A program made the translations under genes and the position numbers. Positions 10,001 to 21,440 of a stretch of 64,000 nt of DNA are shown here, piece after piece. How positions within the stretch are numbered: the first letter of the stretch is position 1; each line of letters begins with the position of its first letter. The notes beneath the pieces were generated by a model. It had not been told where the DNA came from and did no database searches. It worked only from the letters and a program-made list of their open reading frames with translations. The stretch comes from Earliella scabrosa (Eukaryota; Basidiomycota; Agaricomycetes; Polyporales; Polyporaceae). The stretch covers positions 186,001 to 250,000 of the forward strand of contig JABYQQ010000033.1 in assembly GCA_022605405.1 (NCBI GenBank). Reading direction: 5' to 3'.

Positions 10001-11426
10001 GATGGAGCTGACCGAATTATTCGGCCCATGAGTGAAGCGCGAGTTTGTAGATGAGATAGAGCCGCTGGATCCGTGCGTTGGGGTAGCTGGCGAAGACGAA
10101 GTTGAAGAAGCCCCGAAAAGCCGACGCGTCGACGAGAACAGGCGGGATGGGAGACGTCGGGACGACGAGTACTGCGACGCAAATGAGCCAGCATCACACG
10201 ACGATTTGATGCTAGACATACATTCTCGTTCCATTCCACTACACACCTTTCCATCCACGGAACCAGACTCATTGTTACAAATTCGCGAACAAAGCGGCCA
10301 ATTTGTTGGATGTCATCCTGCGTGAGCGTGAGCGTGTTTCCGTTGTATCCTGGAGACGGTTGTAGGTTCTCGGAGGGCTTGTTGGTGAGGGGAGGAGGAG
10401 CCGGTTGTCGAGGCATAGGCGATGCCGCGGGAGGTCGGGGAGGGGCAAGTCCAGGCATTATGGACGAACTAGTAGTAGAGACCTGTGGGGTCAGGGAGGG
10501 AGAATCATGTGCGGAGAGTGTCGGCAGTCGTGGTGGCACCGCTGGAACTGGGACGGGAGGCGGCGGTGGTGATGGAAGCTGCAGGGGGAGGAGGAAACTA
10601 TGTAGTCCATACTGCTTCTTCACGGCATTGAACAAAGCTTCTGCGCTATTAGGTTGAACGAACCACAGTCACTTGGTTAGCTCTTCTGTGGTGGTAATCT
10701 GAAAGTGCACATACATTGGCTCAGCGAGGGGTGAATTCGAGGGGTGGATGATCGGGAAATAACGTAGGGAGGTGAGATCCACCCATGGAGGGAAGTCGAA
10801 AGCGCACGATGCTAGGTCTTGTAACGCTTGTAGTGGGTTCACGGCTGTAGTAGAGACTGCGAGGATGACTGCCATAGTGCGCGAGAATCAGTTACAGAGA
10901 AAGCGACAAAGTACCTCTGGCCAAACGCACGAGATACAGGATGGTTCCATCCCTCGACGCTACTTGGGACATGGTCGCCGTCGACGCATTCCTTCACCTC
11001 CTCCCACCACGGCGTCCGACTCCTCCACATCTTCCCGCCCTCCTTGAGTTCCGTCTCCAGCATCTCCACCCAGCGTTCGCAGCGCTGAGAGATGCGCGAC
11101 CCAATCCAGTCCATCGTTCGGCTTGCGCGTTGCTCCTCATCTTCATGCACGGCGTTCTCAATCTCCAATACGTCTGAGAATCTTAGGGCGAACGCAGGAT
11201 GTGGAACGGACGTCAACGATGTTGTCCGTGTCGTTACTTCAAATGCAGTCAATGCATGCTGTCTGCTTGGAACGCGCGCTCACGTACTTTGTGGTAGTGG
11301 GGAAAAGCATTGAAGGATTTCCGGCAAAGGAGGTACCCCTGCTCCATCAAAGACGTCCTGGACATCCGGTGAGGCCAGAATGCAGATATGCGGGCTGAGA
11401 GAATGTGGAAGCGTCGGCGGTGGCAT
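7097..11426 (-). CDS. trs85: TRAPPIII-specific subunit Trs85 (TRAPPC8-like)
   Basis: The model has about 12-13 exons starting at ATG 11,426. Clear exons are 11,288-11,426; 10,931-11,236; 10,715-10,868; 10,222-10,645; 9,857-10,171; 9,583-9,804; 9,285-9,518; 8,869-9,235; 8,615-8,817; then pieces down to the stop at 7,097. Conserved blocks appear in the expected order: RTMDWIGSRIS, DFPPWVDLTSLRYFPIIHPS, ALFNAVKKQYGLH, REFVTMSLVPWMERCVVEW, RRLPSRLFSSTRRLFG, LAGFATILGDYKLAMSVWE, GARRRAALWYLVAADK, LLPCTESLAVRGRRLNDTP, VKRSMYAETHRERE and FTLRNLSLTH. Trs85 directs TRAPPIII, a Rab (Ypt1) activator, to autophagy and Golgi membranes. Two oddities: exon 9,285-9,518 runs straight from the helical repeat region into a C-terminal beta-sandwich segment, suggesting an in-frame internal deletion; and the phase between the exons near 8,615 and 8,575 does not match, suggesting a one-base indel. 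The encoded protein is about 1,190 residues. Confidence 0.85.
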
Positions 11427-12556
11427 GGTCTAGGTCGGGGTAGTAGCTGAGATGATCTTCGAGTTCGGGTATGAATGCGCGGATCATCCACCTGGTAAGT
11501 TTGTGTGAAACAGCCCATAACCCCGGGAAAGACGAGCCAAGAGCGGTCCGGGAGTCAGGACGGACGAGGGAGTACGCGCAACGGCGCGCTTACACGCAGG
11601 GGATGATCGTGGTTGGCGAAGAAGCCGCCTACGAGTCCCTCCCTCCCGTCCACGCGCCCGCTCTCATCCCTCTCTAGGCATCCCCGGCTGCCTGAGCGTG
11701 TGCAGGAACGCTGCCCGCACCCTCGCAGCTGCAACAAACAAGCTGCTCGCGTCGGTGTCCACCACATGGTACGTCCCTCTCCACGTCTATCCTCTCCCGT
11801 TCCTATGCGTGCGCATATTTCGCTTCCCGTGAGCTCAGTTCAAGCGCGGCGGCGCATACACCCGATCGCGACGCTACACAACATTTCCACTCCCTCCGTG
11901 CCAGTGCGGCCACGATGTGCCATGGCCGAGCCCCGCGACCACTTCCTTGCCCGAACGCGTCCCGATGCGCGTGCGCGCGCCCGCAAATTGAGGCGTGGCA
12001 GCATATCTGACGGGTGTCCTCGTCCAAGAAACCGAGGATTGCAAGCGCGCGCGAAGCACCGTGTCAAGCGCATGGTACGACGTGCGCGCCTTCGCCCTGT
12101 TGCGCGCAAGGGGAATGCGTCGGGGCCCGGGCTGCCAGGCGCAGGACGAGATCGCAGACTGAGCGCGGACGGCGCGGTGGTGATAGCAGGGGTGGAAGAG
12201 TGAACGTTGAACGTTGAACGTGCGTGCGGGAGGGACGCGCCGATTGGAGACGGAGTGGGTTGGGCCACGTTTGGCGAACGTCCGCTCCACTCCGCGCGGG
12301 GGAGTCTGACATCGGCGATAATTCGCGGGCCCCGCTGGCAGCAGCGTCTTCCAGACAGACAGTGTGCACTGTTGTGGATCCGTAAGGAGAATTTCATATG
12401 CATACTAGGTAGCGATGACTCCACCAGGATGTCCTACGATCGTATCCATCTCTCTGCGTCAACGCAGGCGGCCGCGGACGCTCCCCAAGACTCGACTCAC
12501 AACATACTGGACCCTGAGGCCTTTTAGCCGCAACACACCGATGCTGGCACAGAACG
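11427..12556. other. Intergenic, no recognisable gene
   Basis: A long arginine/proline-rich frame on the plus strand (11,613-12,203) and its antisense shadows lack any familiar motif and look compositional. The first few hundred bases would hold the trs85 promoter. I see no convincing TATA element there. Confidence 0.45.
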
Positions 12557-12880
12557 TCATGCATCGAGCCCCGAGACGACATCCTCCAGCCGACCCCGCA
12601 CCTGCTCAACTCGCGCACCCTCGCGCTCCACCGCGTCCGAGTGGAGGATCTTGAGCGCAGCCCGGGCTTCACGCGAGAACTCCAGAGACCGCTGCACGCT
12701 TTCCTCCACCGCTGCGTCCTCTGGAGACGCGCTACCCGTGGCCGACTCGGATTTCTTGGACGGAGGGAGGAGGGAGGCGAAGTCGAGGTCGGAGGCACGG
12801 AGGAGCGCGAGATCGTGCAGGGTGGAACTGAGTGGGAGAGGGTGAGTAGCCTTGGGGGCTGGCTTCGATGGTCCGGACAT
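12557..12880 (-). CDS. Small conserved basidiomycete protein of unknown function
   Basis: This is a single-exon frame of 107 residues from ATG 12,880. It contains LHDLALLRASDLDFASLLPP, then an acidic linker, then VQRSLEFSREARAALKIL and a C-terminal segment VEQVRGRLEDVVSGL. The second half is predicted helical and could form a short coiled coil. Proteins with the pattern DLALLRAS...LLPP...REARAAL...VRGKLEEV...GL recur in mushroom genomes in my memory, without an assigned function. No signal peptide or membrane segment is seen. A larger frame starts further upstream (12,982), but the ATG at 12,880 begins at the conserved region. It is divergent from trs85 and separated from it by about 1.1 kb. 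Confidence 0.6.
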   Translation of the reverse strand: MSGPSKPAPKATHPLPLSSTLHDLALLRASDLDFASLLPPSKKSESATGSASPEDAAVEESVQRSLEFSREARAALKILHSDAVEREGARVEQVRGRLEDVVSGLDA

Positions 12881-15800
12881 GGTGTCGGCTGCAGAGGGTG
12901 GACTTGACAGTGAGTATGTATTCAGCCTCAGGCCTCGATGCCGTGGACCGCAGCTGTGGACTGTCGACTTGGTGCTTGGCACTCAGCACCGATAGCGTCG
13001 CGTTGGACCGGGTGGCCCACACGTTTCCTCCCCGCACACGGCAAGTCCGGACCACTTGCGATCGCGCGACGAGCATCCGAGGCCGCGGTAGGCGATGACT
13101 ACCAACTGCATAGCGGGCGGACGGGCGAGTCAAACTCGTTCAGTCCACGCGTGCGCGGGAGGTGGCGCGAGTGGCCGGGTGTATGCGCGTGCGGAGGGAT
13201 TCAGGCAGGTGTGAGCCAAGTTGAGCGCATCCGAGAGTGGAGCGTTGAATGGAGTGTGCGGGCAGAGGAGGACGGCGTGGAGGGGAGCAGCTCATAGGAC
13301 AGCGGGGAGTCGCGTCAAGAGGAGGATGAGCGAGGAGAGAACGAGGGGCATGATTGAGTACGGCGGGTGTTACAGAGGGCGACGATGGTCGATAGGCCGA
13401 GGGCGAGATGTCCGACAATCGCGAGCTGGACGAGGCTCAAAACGCCGCACAGAAGAGACGTCGGTGGGTGCGGACCGGGACGAGGCGGCCGACGTCGAGC
13501 TTGGGGCTCGAGACGTCGCTTTCGCTTTCAATCTGCCGCTTTCGAGCGTTGTCGGGCAGTCATCCGCTTCGCTCGTTGGCGGCGGCGTGTTGGGACCTTT
13601 GTAGAGGACGGCTGTGGACGGGAGCAGGCGAACCTGGCCAGTGCTGCTCTGCCACTATCCTCGTGACGACTCGCGACCACCGGTCAATGCAACCGTTGAT
13701 CGATCCGCCTGCCCGCGACCCGTACGCGTCTGTCTGCTTCAGATCTTACTGACAGTAGCCCCGGCCGATGGGCGACCTCGTCCGCCCCAGCATCCTTCGT
13801 CTATAGACGAAGCTGTTCCTCTCTCTCCTCTCTCGTCCGTTCCACATGTACTTACGGGACGGCTAATCGACACAATTAGCCTCATTGGTCGCCGTATGCA
13901 GCTGTAGCCGCCTCGCATTCATGCGTACTCGGAACGCGATGCGCGTATGCGTGGGTGCTCAAATGTTTGATTGCTACCACAAGTCGTTCCAACGTTGTTC
14001 CAATTTCTATGGACATCGCTATCGCACGGTCTGGCACCTCCCTGCTCGCTGTATGCACTGCGACACTCCTCAGGCCTCCGCGCTCGGGACGCGTCGAAGA
14101 ACGACAGCGACAGATGTGCGCATGGGATGCCCGGACCTCCCGCGTGCGACGCGCTCGGCTTGATAGAGGTTGACGCGCACGCGCACGACAGTACAATAAA
14201 TACTCTGATACTAATAGCTCTGCGCTCAAGATCAATGTCCATCACGTAGTTCACGGTCGAATAGACTGAACGCGGTAGCAAATGATGATACATGCACGTT
14301 CGCGATTGTCCACTCTGTGCTGACTGTATGTAGCGCGAGACCTCAGCGCATTCCGGACGTTGAAGCGAGTAGGGGGACGTGGGGGCGGACAGACTGAGGG
14401 ACGCCTCGGCCAGCGGGGACGGATGGGGAAAGGGTGTTGAGATACGACGACGTCATGCACCGTCCGTCCGTCGCGCGTCAGAGTGAGCGACAAATCATCT
14501 TCCATCGAGGGGTTGAGCCCACTGTATAGCGAGCTGCAAATGCGGTATTGACCGAGGGTCGATAGCCGTCGACAACCCGTTCGCTAGATGCGTTGATGGG
14601 AGCTGGGGAGAGGAACGACGCGGCTCGCGCGCCCATGCAATGATACCTTGCTGAAAAGCGTCTCGTGAACCGTCCGAGTCGGGTCGCTTCTGGAGTCGGT
14701 ACTTCAGTCTCCTCGTGTGTTGACCACGGCGACGTCGCAGCGCAAGCTCGAGCGCGCGCGTGTCGACTGGTCCGAGTGCCGAGCCACGAGCAGAGCCGAT
14801 CCGAGCGTGGATGCCACCGAGGATTCACGACATCCGCCGAGTGTTCGAGGTCCAGCCATCCAGAACCGGCCGCACAGAGGTACGAGTGTTGCGCACGGGC
14901 TCTCAGAGCGAAGCGCATGCATATCCCTCCTCTAAAAGTTCCCGAGCGATGGCGTCTGGATAGCACTGGAGAGTAAGCGCTCAAGCGCTCAACCCATCCA
15001 GTCGCGGTCCGCGCGTCCCCGTTCCCGCCAGAGCCTTCGCCCGTGCGAGTAGAACAGGCGTACAGGCCCGCACCGTTGAACATTCAACCCGGCAGTCACT
15101 TCGAGGTTCTGCCACATGTGCCGTGCTTCGTTCGGGCGGGAAGCGCAGTCCAGGACGCGAGAGTCCAGCACAGCACCGCGCGCGCGTTCGCTCGTCATCT
15201 TGCCTCCGGATTCGCCACAGCATGCGCGCGTCGAGAACGGTCCAACTCCTACCACCTATCTGTGCCCGCGGTTCCAGTCTTCGTTCCGGTTCGCTTGGTC
15301 CGGATCTTCACGGTTCGTAAGTGTGGCCAAGACACGTCCGTCGGTACGGACTCGTTCGCTTGCGGGAGAGCTCATCCTTCGTCTTCAAGCTCGGGGCGCG
15401 CAAGCGGTGGCGGCTGCGCAGGATAGTAGGTGCAGACAGTCGATTGCCAGACCACGAGCTTCTTTCCAAGATCTTCAGAAGCTTCGGGTCGTCCACGGGC
15501 GGGATGGCAATGTGTCCGCTTGGAAGAAAGGAGAAATTCACAATGATGTTAGTCCGCGCGTCATCGGTTGTCCTAGCATTCATTGGTACTCACTTTTCGC
15601 ATAGTATCCATGGACGTACTGAGGCTCAGAGCTCGGAGCGTGGTGTAGGGTGCAAAAGCTGGCTCCGCATCCCAGCGCGGTCATACTCGCGGACTAGTGA
15701 GGACTGGTGAGTGCCGCTAGCTGCGTTCCCCGAACATGGTCATCTCCTGCAGGTCGCGCACGATGTGCGGATGGCGAGCTGGAGCTTCTCGTCGGCGCGG

Positions 15801-15889
15801 CAACTCGCGCGCGATATGTGACTTGCGATCGACCTCCTTCGAATGAGGTTCGGATGGCTCAGGTCAACGCACTGCCGCGCCCTGTGAGC
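12881..15889. other. No recognisable gene
   Basis: There are many short overlapping ORFs on both strands, none over about 200 codons, without a recognisable motif or a convincing splice chain. It is probably decayed or intergenic DNA. Confidence 0.45.
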
Positions 15890-16360
15890 TGCCAGCGCGG
15901 TAGCACTCCGCTTCGGGACGTGCCTGTCCGGAGCTCGCGCAGACGTTGTCCTTCCGCTCTGGTAGCAGGGGAAGCGCTTGCTTGGCCTCGGTGGTCCGTT
16001 GTCGCTGCGGCCATCGGCTACGGAGGTACTACATAGCACGTAGTAGGCTGTACGGTGCTTGTCCGCTCCGGCGCGGGGCGACCGCCTTGTCAGAGATCGT
16101 GGTAGACGTCGTGTCGTTGTCAGGTGAGTGCGCGAGTGCGAGGGACGCGAGTGAGCGCGAGCATGCCCCGGGTGACAGTTCAAGGCGTAGCGAGGAGCTT
16201 CGCGGCGGATGAAGGCGGACGGGTACGTGCCTGTCCATTCCACTTCTGCGAGACTACGGCCGTCTCTGCGAGTCCAAGTGCTGGCAACTGTGCAATGATC
16301 TACAAAGAAAGGTGGAGTCGGAGCTGTCCGGATTCGGACAGCGAGCTCGACGAGGCTCAA
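15890..16360 (-). pseudogene. Relic of duplicated gene, copy A (unknown family)
   Basis: On the minus strand this segment matches 21,095-21,440. Shared DNA includes GGGACGTGC-TGTCC-GAGCTCG (about 15,916 versus 21,114) and GATGAAGGCGGACGG versus GACGAAGGCGGACGG. Shared peptide pieces are LAEVEWTG/LAEVEQTG, PSAFIRRE/PSAFVRRE, and a Ser/Thr-rich stretch ending SGQAPY versus GQQAPY. The frames needed differ between blocks, so both copies have indels. The product could have been a membrane protein, but I cannot name it. Confidence 0.5.
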
Positions 16361-19300
16361 GACGGGTGCGTGGTGTCGACGTCGTGATGAGTCGCGCGGA
16401 CACGGAGGAGCAGTGAATATTCCACCAAAACGGTCTTCGTCTCCTCGAGAATGTCGAAGTGGTAGGTACTCGTCGTACCCTTAGGGAAAGGAACCCGTCC
16501 AGATAGCCGAGGCGCGGACATGCTGGGGCCAGATGGTTGAGGGTGAGGCTGGCGCGGATCTGAGGGGGACAAGCAAAGAATGAGCGGAGAGCACGCACGT
16601 AGGGCGGAAAGTACTCACCGTGCAGTCGTGAGGCGGAACCGAGATGGTCATGGACAGGCCGTATGGCTTGGGTGTACAGATGTCGTACACTCGGACGACG
16701 CGCTTGCGAATCATGCGCTTCAAGTTGGCGGACGTGCGCGCGCACAGGATAACCTGACTAGCCATGATCAGACTCGATGGATGACTGCGGCGTGGCACCG
16801 AACTGACAAGTAACCTACCCAAGGGAGAGCGTGAACGAGACACCCCGAACCAGTTCGCGATCTTCATGATCTCGTACGACCTCTGTTTGAGCGTGGCGCG
16901 ATGAGCGCAGGCGGTGCGCCGTGTACGCCGAGGATGTCGTCCCGAAAGTACGCAGAGAGGGTCCTCGTGACTTGAATTTGCGGCGATCGAGCTCCTCGGG
17001 TCGCAGAAGCCGCGCATGGCGAACTAAGACGTGGTGAGACCGGCGAGTACTGGATCGCACGAAGGATAAATGCGATCTGCAAGGAGATCAGCACTAGAAC
17101 GTCTACAGCTATGGCGACGGGACGGACCTGTAGCTTGAGAAGAGACTGGGGACGCCGGTTGAGGCATTTGCTGGATCGGGCGTTCCATCGGTGCTCATCG
17201 GAGTCTGTTACGTTGGCCGGGCCCGACGTATTCAGTCTGGAGCTATGGCGGACGCTGAGACGATGGAATTCTGAATAGGAGGATATGAGCTCCAACGATA
17301 TCTGCAGTGACTAGCCCGGATGAGAGCTCACTGTTCGTCGTGCGCCCTGCGAGATTCCCGATGATGGACTCGTTTCGATGCCCCATGTAGACGTCACCCT
17401 GTACATCTTGTGTATGCCGAGTGGGCTCGTCGACGGATGGAAAGTGGAGCAGGACGCAAGAGGTGGATGGACGATGGTGTTTCGTGTTTCGAGCGGTCGG
17501 AAGGCGCAACGGAGTAGATGACGCGACCCCCGCTGACCTTTAAGAGCCCATCTGCGTCTACTGTGCCAGGGTCTGCGATTTACAATCGTCAATCCAAGCT
17601 CTCAAGATGAAATAGCCGGGGTCTGAGGCATGGTCCTGGAGTTTGAGTGCTTTGGTCACCACCGGATCCTCGAGCGACTGTGAGCAGATGTGAAGGCATC
17701 TCAAAGCGATATCGGGAGGCCTATCGAGCATACTTCCATCGCATGCTAGGCTCGGATCACCACAGGCAATGGCGAGGATAGGCAATAACGCATGATATCG
17801 CCATTGGAATAATTCTCAGAGACCGGTCGGTGTTGCGCCCCGCTGGGATTGAACGACTGAACCCACGACACGCATGCAGATATCTGCATGCATGGGCCGA
17901 CGTTCGAGCCTCGGGCCTTGGTACAACCTCGTAGAGCAGAGAAAGCGCAAACTTGGGCGCGGAACGGGAACGGACGAGATTCAGACGTGACACGTACCAG
18001 GTTAATTGGCTTGCGAGAGTACCTGACCCCCACCACGGCCGCGTACGCGCCAAGGTATATCCAGCAACTCCGGCTCGACAGCACATCTTGGATGCTACAC
18101 AGCAAGTGAAGAGGGCAGAATTGTGCCCCGACGAGCGGATTCCTCGAGCAAGGACGAGCGGGGTCGCGGTATCACATGCAGGTCGGGGTAACGGGTTCAC
18201 CTCCTCGTAGAGGTCCCATACGCCGACGCGAGGGTGCTTAACGCGGCGCATTTCGTGCGGATTGACTTCCGGCCATGACGAGAGGTGCGACGGGCGAGAA
18301 GGCAACAAGCAAGAACTTTGAGTACATACATAGATGGGCGACGGTCGCGACCGCGGCGAAGTCGTTGGGTATGCGCCGGCAGATCCCGAGGCGCTTCCGG
18401 CAAGTCGTCACTTGTCGGTCTCATCCTCGCTTCTCTCTAACTGCACCATCGCTCGTTTCTCTTTCTTGTACTCTGCTTCTCTGATGTCGAGTCTCTCACT
18501 ACCCTCAACACTTCCAGGATACTGCGGGGGAACAGATGCGAGAACGCTGCGTAGGAGAGAGAATCTCGGAGAATGCGAGTAGACCTTGCGACAGTCAAGT
18601 ATCGGAGGATGGGCTATAGATGGTGCGCGGTCCTGCCGCGCTGCGACATGAAGAATGCGGGGACTTCAGCACTCACTGCGGTAAGTACTCAATATCTACC
18701 CCGCTCCTCCCTTCCACGTCCTTTCGTAATACTGTAACCTTGTGAGTTTGTAGGATCGCGCCGTACGTGCTTTTGCTCTCTTGTGAGCCATGCATACGGT
18801 GCCGTATCGCGATTTGACTTTCGGATTTGGTCCGCCCGCGGTGCTAGCTTTGTAGCAGTCTCGTACCTCGTCGGATATGCCACGCCGGGCTTTTTGTCTG
18901 GTTCCGCACATCGAGCCCTCGCATGCTGACCTTCCCTCAGGATGTGCGACTTTCCGGTCGTGTCGGCGCCCCAGCACGCGTCGCACTCGCCGCGGTTGCT
19001 GTCTTCCAACACATCACACACGCTCACCACAAGCAGTACGCCGGGTCCGTGCATGACCGGACGACATATTCCTGCTGGACGACGCGACGACTACTCGGTC
19101 GACAGACTCCTCGAGTCCAGGCAGGTACCTGCTCCGACCAGTCAGGACGGATGGCGGTCTCGTGAGACGGTGAGGGACCTATGGTAAGCACCAACGCACC
19201 CACAGCACGAGATAGTACCTGACATCCCCTATATTTGCCCTTCATAGGGCTTCGGGGGTCGTGCGAGATCTGCCCCTTCGCGCTGTGTAGCACCGCGTCG

Positions 19301-19661
19301 ACCTCCAGCCAGCTCGCGCATACGCAAAGTCGTCGGAGCCCATGCACGCACTTTGATGCTAACCAGATTGAGGTCGAGTATCGGTCTTGGCGTCGACAGC
19401 CAGTGGTGGCGAGTCAGGTCTCCATATGATTAACTTCACTTCAATTGGTCTTGTTCGGACGCGCTCATCGCCTGCTGTGCGGCCCCGACTTCCAGGTCAG
19501 CCTATGCCACGACTCACCTTCCCTCGGTCAGTCCCGTTCAGCGCATGCACGCGCACCCACCTAGCTTCCCAATCACGGTCAGAGGTTGTCGACGGTCGGC
19601 CCATCAGCTCCGCGCCCGAGTGCGCAGATCGCGTCGTCCGGTCCTCAAACCTCTACTCCAT
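16361..19661. other. Decayed or unassigned sequence
   Basis: Protein-like pieces exist on the minus strand. The pieces are MASQVILCARTSANLKRM from ATG 16,765; a separate frame with TTSTYHFDILEETKTVLVEY near 16,450; and a hydrophobic helix AIAVDVLVLISLQIAFIL near 17,090. They could belong to the same gene as copy A, but their splice phases do not join. Between 17.3 and 19.6 kb nothing is recognisable. Confidence 0.4.
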
Positions 19662-20135
19662 ATGAGCGGCCCACCCGTCGCCTGCCCCGCCCTTTCCCGG
19701 CTCAGCGTCGAAGCCAGACTTGATGCATACACTGAGTCGAGACTGGTGGCAATGCTCTCTGCCCGAGTCGCACTCGGCCACCCAATCCGCCGACTCGCGA
19801 TCCAACCGTACCCACTCCGCGCCGCAGCCGCTCATACGAGCCGCACCACGCCCTGGCTACAGAACAACATACCTGCGCCGACGGAGTTCGAGCCGCGCGA
19901 ATGGGATGTGGAAGAGCCTCTGTGCCCATGGGTCCCGCGCGCGTGGTGGAACGTCGATGATGTTGAGCAGTACTGGCTTCTAGGTGAAGACGGGAAGCCG
20001 AAGTATCTGTCTCCGCCGCGCATGGCGCGTCTTGCAGAAGTGTATGAGACCAGCGATAGTACCTACGACGGCGAGGAAGATGAGGACGAGGAGGACGAGG
20101 ACGAAGCGGGGAGCGAAGATGTCGATGAGCCGTGA
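19662..20135 (+). CDS. Hypothetical protein with acidic tail, possibly end of an F-box/LRR-like gene
   Basis: The frame from ATG 19,662 gives 157 residues; a longer frame starts at ATG 19,545. The first part, LSRLSVEARLDAYTESRLVA followed by MLSARVALGHPIRRLAI, resembles the last repeat and tail of many mushroom F-box/LRR proteins, where a block ML-SR---G-PL--L-I is common. The centre is Trp-rich (PWVPRAWWNVDDVEQYW), and the last 25 residues are a Glu/Asp run (GEEDEDEEDEDEAG). If this is the 3' end of a larger gene, the upstream exons are not evident. The surroundings are decayed. Low certainty. Confidence 0.4.
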   Translation: MSGPPVACPALSRLSVEARLDAYTESRLVAMLSARVALGHPIRRLAIQPYPLRAAAAHTSRTTPWLQNNIPAPTEFEPREWDVEEPLCPWVPRAWWNVDDVEQYWLLGEDGKPKYLSPPRMARLAEVYETSDSTYDGEEDEDEEDEDEAGSEDVDEP

Positions 20136-21094
20136 CTGTGACACATCGACGCCTAGTAGTTGCAACATGTCGCTGGCTCTATGAACAGTGTGTTCTTCCG
20201 CATGCATTCCTCCATATGGACGCACAGGCTCGGGATGGACGTAGCACGGGAGTACTCCATTTGCACGCGTACCTCGTCATCGTGCGTGGCTGACCACCCG
20301 ACATATGATAAGACTCAGGACTCTGCGTACGTACATATCTCTCCTCTCATGCCCCTGGCTCGAGATCCGTCATGTTGTCGCGCTCACCTTCGCCAAACCC
20401 AGACCATTTCAGCTCAAGCCTCGAGCGTAGTACGTAATACCTGCTGCATTTCCATGTCTGCTGACAGACTACGAATAAGCCGACGCTCCCAGACAGAGAC
20501 ACAAACAAGGTTGGCAGCGTCTACAGCATCCTCCTCGCTACCTCGCTCGCGCCGCTGCGTTCAAGTTCACTCCCGCCAATGCTCGCACGTCGAACATCCA
20601 CACTCCCTCCGAACGCGAACGCATCGCGGCCCACGAGAGCGCTCGTGGACGGCCGCCAGGCGAGAACGCTGTCTCGAACACCAGCGCGAGTTCCCGGGGC
20701 GCTAGGTGATCTGTTCGGGGGCGAGTGCGGGTGCGCTCGCAGATGTCCCTGTGCGTCCTCAGACGGCAAACAACGGAGGCAGGTTGAAAGCGAGGTTGGA
20801 GTCGCTGAGTGCGATGGGGACGATGAGTGACCTACGAGCTTTATATGTTCGAGTACTCACCGATAGTCGCGTTTGACATTTGTATCCCCGGATGTATTGA
20901 GGGAGCTAGGAGCGTGGTGGTGGGTGCCCCTAGCCGCATGCCTCGATTGTGGTCATGTCTCGCAAAACGCACACGAAGTGCGCGCGGCGAGGCGAGACGT
21001 CCCGCGTAACCCGTTGGTGGGGAAGCTCTCGCGCAATCTGCGATCTGTGTAGGATGGGCTCCTCAGGCAAAAGGCACTGTCAGCTGTCAGCGCC
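20136..21094. other. No supported gene
   Basis: A plus-strand frame near 20,535-20,705 reads FKFTPANARTSNIHTPSERE and looks protein-like, but it has no start, no splice partner and no recognised family. The rest shows nothing. Confidence 0.4.
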
Positions 21095-21440
21095 GCAACA
21101 CTCGGTCTCGGGAGGGACGTGCGTGTCCAGAGCTCGATGCGCATGCAGACATTGTCCATCCAATCCAGCGTCAGCGCTCGCTCGAGCTGGACGGTCCCCT
21201 GTCTCTGCGGGCATCGACACGGTAGGGTGCTTGTTGGCCCCCGCGCTGGGAGATGGATTTGTCGTACGTCGTGGTCGTGGTGTTCGGGTGCGAGTGCGCG
21301 AATGCGATCGCCATGAGCGCGAGGGAGAGCGAAGATGCGTAGGCTGGTTCTTGTTCGAACCAGATGTGAGATTCGCGCCGGACGAAGGCGGACGGAGGCG
21401 ACCCCGTCTGTTCCACCTCGGCGAGGCGAGGGTGCGGTTG
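21095..21440 (-). pseudogene. Relic of duplicated gene, copy B
   Basis: This is the counterpart of 15,890-16,360, on the same strand about 5.2 kb away. The minus-strand frame has LAEVEQTGSPPSAFVRRES, SLALMAIAFAHSHPNTTTTT and QRGGQQAPYRVDA, matching copy A. No open reading chain with introns could be built around it. The 473-codon open frame that overlaps it (20,953-22,374) is in a different phase and is Arg/Ser-rich. Confidence 0.5.

Noticed and set aside
16381..16765. Spliced gene joining MASQVILCARTSANLKRM to the TTSTYHFDILEE frame
   Set aside because: The only GT-AG intron between them gives the wrong phase. Listed as unassigned instead.
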